Both the position numbers and the translations under genes were made by a program. From positions 3,782,001 through 3,846,000 of the forward strand of contig NC_018632.1 of NCBI RefSeq assembly GCF_000172635.2: 64,000 nucleotides of DNA. The letters are read 5' to 3'. Under the pieces are notes generated by a model. The model worked only from the letters and a program-made list of their open reading frames with translations, had not been told where the DNA came from and made no database searches. Within the stretch, counting starts at the first letter, position 1. Each line of letters begins with the position of its first letter. Positions 58,913-64,000 of this stretch are shown here, piece by piece. The DNA comes from Alteromonas macleodii ATCC 27126 (GTDB taxonomy: Bacteria > Pseudomonadota > Gammaproteobacteria > Enterobacterales > Alteromonadaceae).

Positions 58913-61360
58913 CTAAAGTTCTGCGTATTGCGTTAGGATAAACGCGGCTTCGCCTCTTGATACCCCATTTTGTGGATTAAAGAAGGCTTTAAGCGTAGGC
59001 TGTAGGTCAAATGGGCCTTGCTCTACTTTTACTTCTACCTGCATTAGCCCTGCAGCCAGTGCTTGTTGAACATAGCCGCGATACTCAGGAGCAATCGCAT
59101 CGGTGTCTTCAACTTCCACCGCTTCACCAAGAACAATTGCGATAACCTTCTGAGAGTCAAAGCTTTGCGCTGCATCTTCAAGACCCAACGCTTGAACCAT
59201 TGAGTACGCCATTTCTTCTTTGCTCACCTGCATGTTGCTACCAAAGAAGTCACCATCAGCTTGCATTACGGGCTGCGTATTCATCTCTAAATCTCCCAAC
59301 ACCGCACCTGTCGCTGTGGCAGAGTTTACCGCTGCAGCATTTTCTGCACTCACATCGGTGTAGTTAACTGTGTTACCGTCGTTGGTTTGACGAAGGTTCG
59401 CACTAAGCGCTAGCGTATCAGCAAGCTCTACTCGAGTTAGTGGTGCGTCTGGCGCAAACCCACTTTCTTTTGCATCCATTAGCTCATTTGCTACTACGTA
59501 TTCAATGAATGGTTTAGCTGGGTGACCTACTGCATCATCAATACCGGTATAGCCTGATGTGACTAACAAGCGAATATTCACATCGTTAGTGCCAGGGATA
59601 CCCACACCGTTTGTAACACCTAGTGGGTCAACTGACACACCACTAATGCTGCCAATACCGCGGCTATATAGTTTCCATGTACCCGGCATACCCGGCGCAG
59701 CTGTGCCAACAGAAGAACCTAGAACAGGTAGGCCGATACCAGAGCCATAACGGTTGCCTGCCGGGTCTTCTAGTACGAACGCTGTTGCCGTTTCAATTGA
59801 CGCGCTCGCCACCACCATAGATACGTCAGACGTTACTTCAAACTCTTCTACAGGTGACTCACCAACGGGTAGGTAAGTCGTAGGTAGCGTAAAGCTATCG
59901 CCTTCAGCAACATTAGCAAATGCGTTAAATTCGCGATTTTTCTTCACGGTATCGCCAAATACTTCTTCACCGTCAAGCACTGCAGTTACCGCAGCATAAG
60001 CGTTAACATAACCAGCGCCCACTTCCCACTCGTCCATACCAGCCATTGGTGTTGCGGTTTCCTGAAGAATACGCTTCACATCTTCCCACTGAAGGTTTGG
60101 ATTCGCTTCTAGCATTAATGCAACAATACCTGACACGTGCGGCGCAGCCATTGAAGTACCGCTAGATACGGTATAAAACGGTAGGTGTTGCGGTTCAATC
60201 ATTTCCGCGTCGTCAGCTGCGCTCAAACCGCCTAGGCTAGACAGTGATGCGCGAGCAGAAATAACGTCTACTCCTGGCGCCGTTACGGTAGGACGGTCTT
60301 CCCATGTGAACACTTCACCATCGACAACCGCTTGTCCGCCTTTTCCGTCGACACCGCGAGAACTAAAGTCAGCTAGCTCCCCTTGCTTGTTGCCCGCAGC
60401 CACTGTAATTACCCAAGGTGCTTTTTTGAAGTTACCGGTAATTGTCGATTCGCCTGGGCCTGAGTTACCTGCCGAGAACACGGTAATAATACCGTTGTCA
60501 GCCAGTGCTTTAGTCACAACGTTTGTTGGATCATCTGGATTAAATTCTGTACCTACATCGCCAGTGTTACCGAACGAGTTAGAAATAACACGAATGTTGT
60601 AATCGAACTGGTGTGTTAACGCGTAGTCGAAGCCACCGATCGTATCTAAAATGAATAGACCTGCGCCCGAGCCATAACCGATGATGTCTGCACCGGGTGC
60701 TACACCTGCATGCAAGCCACCGCTCTTGGCGCCATTACCGCCTACTGTGCCTGCCACATGCGTTCCGTGACCGCCTAAAATATCGGTGTTAGATACGTTT
60801 TCTTGGTATGTAATCGGTAAAATGCCGCTGTAGCTGTTTAAGTTTACTTGCGCTAAGACGTTTTGAACTACGTGATCAGGGAATGCTAAATCACCGTGTG
60901 TGCCGTCAACACCCGAGTCGTTTACTACTACACCAATGCCTTTACCTGATACCGGCATGCCATTTATGCGAATGTCACGGTCAGCCTGTAGTGCCTGTAC
61001 ACCCGTAATTTGGGTAGACTCATGGTTTTCTAGTTCTAGTGGGTCGTTGTTCCACACTGACACCACGTCATCGCGTTGATAAAGCGCTTCAACTTGCTGT
61101 TTGTTGGCTAACACACCAACAATAGGCACGTTACGTAGGCTAACACCTCCAGTGATACCTAACGATTCAAGTGCTGTAATTTGTTCTGTTGTGGCAGGTC
61201 CCTTACCTTCAAATGTAACAATAACTTGTTGTAGTTCTAGTGGCGAAGCCGCAAGCGCATCAGCCAATGTTTTATCGAAAGTTTTTGCATTCACCATGCT
61301 CGCTGGTAGGGCACAAGCAATAGCTACTGATAATACTGTTTTGTTATTAAGGAACTTCAT
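58913..61360 (-). CDS. Secreted S8 family serine peptidase with SLH-like C-terminus (paralogue 2)
   Basis: 815-residue paralogue of the subtilase at 49704-52181, with the same order of parts: signal peptide (cleavage after MVNA), propeptide-like region, catalytic Asp148 (NDSGVDG), His198 (GHGTHVAG) and Ser403 (GTSMAAPH), then a beta-rich part and SLH-like segments (ELMDAKESGFAPDAPL and VSRGEAAFILTQYA at the end). The frame is open to 61411, but the ATG at 61360 starts the signal peptide and has AGAGAGG upstream. A 16-bp inverted repeat lies 57 bp upstream of the start. Confidence 0.94.
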   Translation of the reverse strand: MKFLNNKTVLSVAIACALPASMVNAKTFDKTLADALAASPLELQQVIVTFEGKGPATTEQITALESLGITGGVSLRNVPIVGVLANKQQVEALYQRDDVVSVWNNDPLELENHESTQITGVQALQADRDIRINGMPVSGKGIGVVVNDSGVDGTHGDLAFPDHVVQNVLAQVNLNSYSGILPITYQENVSNTDILGGHGTHVAGTVGGNGAKSGGLHAGVAPGADIIGYGSGAGLFILDTIGGFDYALTHQFDYNIRVISNSFGNTGDVGTEFNPDDPTNVVTKALADNGIITVFSAGNSGPGESTITGNFKKAPWVITVAAGNKQGELADFSSRGVDGKGGQAVVDGEVFTWEDRPTVTAPGVDVISARASLSSLGGLSAADDAEMIEPQHLPFYTVSSGTSMAAPHVSGIVALMLEANPNLQWEDVKRILQETATPMAGMDEWEVGAGYVNAYAAVTAVLDGEEVFGDTVKKNREFNAFANVAEGDSFTLPTTYLPVGESPVEEFEVTSDVSMVVASASIETATAFVLEDPAGNRYGSGIGLPVLGSSVGTAAPGMPGTWKLYSRGIGSISGVSVDPLGVTNGVGIPGTNDVNIRLLVTSGYTGIDDAVGHPAKPFIEYVVANELMDAKESGFAPDAPLTRVELADTLALSANLRQTNDGNTVNYTDVSAENAAAVNSATATGAVLGDLEMNTQPVMQADGDFFGSNMQVSKEEMAYSMVQALGLEDAAQSFDSQKVIAIVLGEAVEVEDTDAIAPEYRGYVQQALAAGLMQVEVKVEQGPFDLQPTLKAFFNPQNGVSRGEAAFILTQYAEL

Positions 61361-61416
61361 AATACACCTCTCTTTGAGTACCCCTTGAGTATTTAACAAC
61401 CAAAGAAGCAAAACTA

Positions 61417-61432
61417 TGGGGAGTTCCCCCTA
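61417..61432 (-). promoter_or_regulatory. 7-2-7 inverted repeat before subtilase 2
   Basis: On the minus strand it reads TAGGGGGAACTCCCCA, 57 bp upstream of the start codon. It is nearly identical to the site before the PEP-CTERM gene (15 of 16). Confidence 0.6.
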
Positions 61433-61483
61433 TTCGATGTAATTTATAAAAGCGTTGAAAAAGCAGAAACTTAAAAAGAAAAA

Positions 61484-61504
61484 AGCCCTCACAAAAGGAG
61501 GGCT
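61484..61504 (-). terminator. Terminator of the PEP-CTERM gene
   Basis: A perfect 7-bp stem AGCCCTC / GAGGGCT with a 7-nt loop has a long T-rich tract behind it on the minus strand, 80 bp after the PEP-CTERM stop. Confidence 0.85.
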
Positions 61505-61583
61505 GAAAACACCAACTATCGAGAAACATAGATATGTTGGAGGGAACGAACGAGGTACCAGAAACACATTAACTTAAAAAGGA

Positions 61584-62126
61584 TTACTGTTTGCGCTTTC
61601 TCATTGAAGTAAACGCAAACAGAATTAGCATCGCAGTGGCAAAAGAAGCAGGTTCACTCACTTGAGTTGAGCCATTATTAGATTCAACAGTTTTAACTAC
61701 TTGAAACAAGCCACCCGCACAGCGGTCGCCACCGTCAAAGAAAACACAGGTGTCTGTTTCGCCTAGACCGGCTAAACCTGAGCTAATAGTGAATTCGTAG
61801 GGAACGCTTGAATCTTCAATGTAGAACTCAAATCCTTCACCGCTTTCATCACCAAACACACCATCATTTAAATCAACTACTGCAAATTCAGCGATGTCTT
61901 CTTCTAGAATGTTGTAAGAGACGTTATCGAACTTTAACTGAAAGAAAAACGATAGCCATGTATTCATATTGAACTGGGTTTCGTTTTCATCAAAGGTGAT
62001 TTGCCCAATTAAGCTGGTTTGGTCAGATTCTTCACCTAACACTAATCGTGTGAAATCATAGGTAATTACGCCAGCGAAAGAAGGCATAGAAAACAGAACG
62101 AACACAGCGGCGATTAATGACTTCAT
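61584..62126 (-). CDS. PEP-CTERM sorting-domain protein
   Basis: 180-residue exported protein: signal peptide (cleavage near PSFAG), a beta-rich acidic domain with two Cys (TDTCVFF, DRCAGG), and a C-terminal sorting signal made of VSEPAS, a TM helix and a basic RKRK tail. PEP-CTERM proteins are normally cut and processed by the exosortase EpsH/XrtA and linked to exopolysaccharide; no exosortase gene is in this window. A 16-bp inverted repeat lies 61 bp upstream, shared with the subtilases. Confidence 0.85.
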   Translation of the reverse strand: MKSLIAAVFVLFSMPSFAGVITYDFTRLVLGEESDQTSLIGQITFDENETQFNMNTWLSFFFQLKFDNVSYNILEEDIAEFAVVDLNDGVFGDESGEGFEFYIEDSSVPYEFTISSGLAGLGETDTCVFFDGGDRCAGGLFQVVKTVESNNGSTQVSEPASFATAMLILFAFTSMRKRKQ

Positions 62127-62186
62127 AGTAAACCCACTTCTAAATTCTTATGGGCTTAGTATTGAACTTAATGCATTGAATACAAA

Positions 62187-62202
62187 TAGGGAGTTCCCCC
62201 TA
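62187..62202 (-). promoter_or_regulatory. 7-2-7 inverted repeat before the PEP-CTERM gene
   Basis: On the minus strand it reads TAGGGGGAACTCCCTA: heptamers TAGGGGG and CTCCCTA separated by 2 bp, 61 bp upstream of the start codon. Near-copy of the site before subtilase 2. Confidence 0.6.
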
Positions 62203-62234
62203 GTTGTATTCAATGCTATCTAATATGACGTGGT

Positions 62235-62852
62235 TTAATTAGCGTTTTGTTCGCGTAGTACTTTTGCTAGTTCGTAATTACCTTGCGAAAGAGCGATATC
62301 CGCTACCGAATTACCCGCTTTATCCATGTGAGCTGGGTTAGCCCCTTTATCGATAAGCGTATTGATAATTTCTTGTCTATCGAAAAGGCTTGCGAACATC
62401 AACGCCGTTTGGCCTTGCTCGTTTTCTTCATCTATATCGCAATCGGCAAAAACCAATTGCTTAGCTACACTGACGTGACCTTTAAATATGGCCCCCATAA
62501 GTGCGGTGTTTCCGCGGTTGTCTTCTTGACATGGGTTGGCATTAGCTTCGCTGATAAGAAAGTTCACGGTGTCGGTATGCCCATGGTACGCCGCAAGAAT
62601 AAGTGCGGTGTAGCCTTTTTCATCGGCCACATTAACATCTAAACCGGCTTGATAAAACGCACTCAGCATGGCGCTATCACCTTCCCGCGCTGCATCAAAA
62701 TAACGTGCTTTCAAGGTCTCCATATTAGGCCTAGTTGCACTTTGTTGAGTATCAGCTTGAGTGGTTGCGTCACTTACCGCACTAGTATAAAAACTGGTGA
62801 AGGTGGCAACGACGAACAGTGCTGCCGTAAGTGTTTGCTTTAAAAAAGACAT
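62235..62852 (-). CDS. Exported ankyrin-repeat protein (AnkB-like)
   Basis: 205 residues: N-terminal signal or anchor (about 1-26), then four ankyrin repeats (about 48-200; for example KGYTALILAAYHGHTDTVNFL in part, GNTALMGAIFKGHVSVAKQL in part, and GQTALMFAS). It lies just downstream of a catalase gene on the same strand. In Pseudomonas aeruginosa the ankyrin protein AnkB is encoded next to katB and supports its activity in the periplasm, so a similar helper role is likely. A terminator-like hairpin separates the two genes here. Confidence 0.85.
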   Translation of the reverse strand: MSFLKQTLTAALFVVATFTSFYTSAVSDATTQADTQQSATRPNMETLKARYFDAAREGDSAMLSAFYQAGLDVNVADEKGYTALILAAYHGHTDTVNFLISEANANPCQEDNRGNTALMGAIFKGHVSVAKQLVFADCDIDEENEQGQTALMFASLFDRQEIINTLIDKGANPAHMDKAGNSVADIALSQGNYELAKVLREQNAN

Positions 62853-62944
62853 TGTGCCCCCTTACTGGTAAATCTAAATTTGGTTACTACAAAACTGTTT
62901 TCAGTAAAGCTGTTACAGAAAGATTGTTAAAGAAGAATGGTTTG

Positions 62945-62983
62945 AGAAAAATGGGAGTTACTCAACACTGTGATGTAACTCCC
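62945..62983 (-). terminator. Terminator of the catalase gene
   Basis: A perfect 9-bp stem GGGAGTTAC / GTAACTCCC with a 13-nt loop is followed by TTTTT on the minus strand, 20 bp after the catalase stop. Confidence 0.75.
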
Positions 62984-63002
62984 AACCCTATTGCTACTTA
63001 GC

Positions 63003-64000
63003 TTATTGCATTAGTGCGGTTAGGCTTTCAGCAACTTGCTTTGCTTTAGCGGCACGTGCAGCTTGCTGTTCCATTAAGTCTTTCGCCGTTTGACGAACTT
63101 TAGACATTGGTGCTTTCGCTAATTTTGCTACACCTGCACCGTAGTCTTTATCAGCGTTGTACATATAAGCACTAATAATGACGCGAATTTCTTCTTCAGG
63201 CACCGATGCCAGTGCTCCACCTAGGTTATAAATCAGGTTTTGCTGGCCTTCTTTGGTTAGGTTTCTGAAAAACTCACCCGCTTGCTTGAAGTTCTGTTCT
63301 TTGTAGAACGGAATTTGTTGCGTCATACCTGCAAGCGGCTTGCTTGAGTAACGGAACGCTGGATCTTCGTTAAGATCAAGACGTCGACTTGGCTGATAAT
63401 TCACGTCGCGCGCAGTGCTAGTCGTTCGAAGCTGACCATGCTGTTCGTGGTTATTAATAACCGCATTTTTAGGTGAATTAACCGGAATGCGGTACGCGTT
63501 AACTCCTAGGCGATAGCGCTGTGTATCAGCATACGAGAACAAACGACCTTGAAGCATTCTGTCTTCTGACGGCTCAATACCAGGAATTAAATTACTCGGT
63601 GCAAATGCCGCTTGTTCAGTTTCTTCAAAGAAGTTATCTGGTACACGATTAAGCACTAGACGACCAATCTTTTTAGCCGGCACAAGCGATTCAGGCCAAA
63701 TCTTAGTGGTATCAAGTGGGTTAAACTCAAAATCATCCAATTGCTCTGGCTCCAGCTCTTGTAAATAAAGATCCCAAGACGCTGTTTCACCTTTTTCACC
63801 AATTCGCGTGTAGATGTCGGTAGTATGCGGCTGCATATCCATTCCCTGCACTTTCATGGCTTCTTCATTGGTAAAGTTCTTTATTGGCTGGTTCGACTTC
63901 CATGTGAACTTCACGTACTTGTAATTACCTTCGTCATCAACAAACTTGAAAGCATGTACACCCGAACCATCCATATTTAGATAGCTTGCCGGTGTGCCGT
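63003..64000 (-). CDS. Catalase, C-terminal part (cut by window end)
   Basis: Monofunctional haem catalase missing its N-terminus beyond the window. The frame stays open to the last base and reads GTPASYLNMDGSGVHAF, so the gene begins outside. The haem-ligand motif RLFSYADTQRYRLG with the proximal Tyr is present, as is the NNHEQHGQL segment. The C-terminus is short, as in small-subunit catalases, without a flavodoxin-like extra domain. It is followed by an ankyrin gene, as in katB-ankB loci. The catalytic His and Asn lie in the missing part. Confidence 0.94.
   Translation of the reverse strand, partial: GTPASYLNMDGSGVHAFKFVDDEGNYKYVKFTWKSNQPIKNFTNEEAMKVQGMDMQPHTTDIYTRIGEKGETASWDLYLQELEPEQLDDFEFNPLDTTKIWPESLVPAKKIGRLVLNRVPDNFFEETEQAAFAPSNLIPGIEPSEDRMLQGRLFSYADTQRYRLGVNAYRIPVNSPKNAVINNHEQHGQLRTTSTARDVNYQPSRRLDLNEDPAFRYSSKPLAGMTQQIPFYKEQNFKQAGEFFRNLTKEGQQNLIYNLGGALASVPEEEIRVIISAYMYNADKDYGAGVAKLAKAPMSKVRQTAKDLMEQQAARAAKAKQVAESLTALMQ

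Noticed and set aside
1..64000. Mobile elements, CRISPR arrays, tRNA or rRNA genes
   Set aside because: I saw no transposase, integrase, repeat-spacer pattern, cloverleaf with tRNA landmarks or rRNA-like sequence on either strand.

Overview
The window looks like a chromosomal segment of a marine gammaproteobacterium of the genus Alteromonas or a close relative. The basis is gene content and order: the Na+-NQR operon with apbE and nqrM, divergent mdh/argR, an Oar-like TonB receptor, FabV, and an acs/CrbS/CrbR acetate module. Base composition looks moderate and fairly even, with an AT-richer patch around 20-22 kb. I see no tRNA, rRNA, CRISPR array, prophage or insertion sequence; this is core and regional genome rather than a mobile island.

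Layout. 0-9 kb: dinB with a LexA box, then nqrABCDEF, apbE and nqrM on the minus strand. 9-17 kb: fabV, fklB, ppc, mdh, argR and a DJ-1/PfpI protein. 17-24 kb: a large Oar-like TonB-dependent receptor, an unrecognised pair (membrane-anchored PhnD-like binding protein plus a two-TM protein with a cytoplasmic domain), then udk-nupC. 24-29 kb: an isopenicillin-N-synthase-like oxygenase, a transglutaminase-like/TPR lipoprotein, a fasciclin protein, a MAPEG protein and a REC-GGDEF diguanylate cyclase. 29-46 kb: an acetate/monocarboxylate region with a DnaQ-like exonuclease, a cNMP/CBS/DUF294 protein, a Na+/solute symporter with its DUF4212 subunit, the CrbS-like sensor kinase, acs-crbR and a DcaP-like porin. 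It is interrupted by a small MscS protein, a rimK-aspartoacylase-retropepsin operon and a solute-binding-like protein. 46-49 kb: Na/Pi cotransporter, Tas-like aldo-keto reductase, and an HBM-type sensor with no output domain.

49-62.2 kb is the most unusual part. Two paralogous secreted subtilases with SLH-like C-termini flank a signalling cluster: FHA-GAF protein, Ser/Thr kinase with TPRs, soluble NarL-type histidine kinase and NarL-type response regulator. A secreted protein of unknown function and a PEP-CTERM protein accompany them. A 16-bp 7-2-7 inverted repeat (consensus TAGGGKGAAMYCCCNA) lies upstream of both subtilases and of the PEP-CTERM gene, and is a plausible binding site for the encoded regulator. 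62.2-64 kb: an ankyrin protein and a catalase cut by the window end.

Two genes carry single-base frame breaks, both of the one-base-missing kind: the symporter (near 33,188) and the TPR kinase (CCC run at 55,845-55,847). Either the assembly has homopolymer errors or both genes are broken. A second 7-2-7 palindrome family (TNNGACYWWRGTCNNA) occurs twice before crbS/symporter and twice between acs and the porin, and is a candidate CrbR operator.
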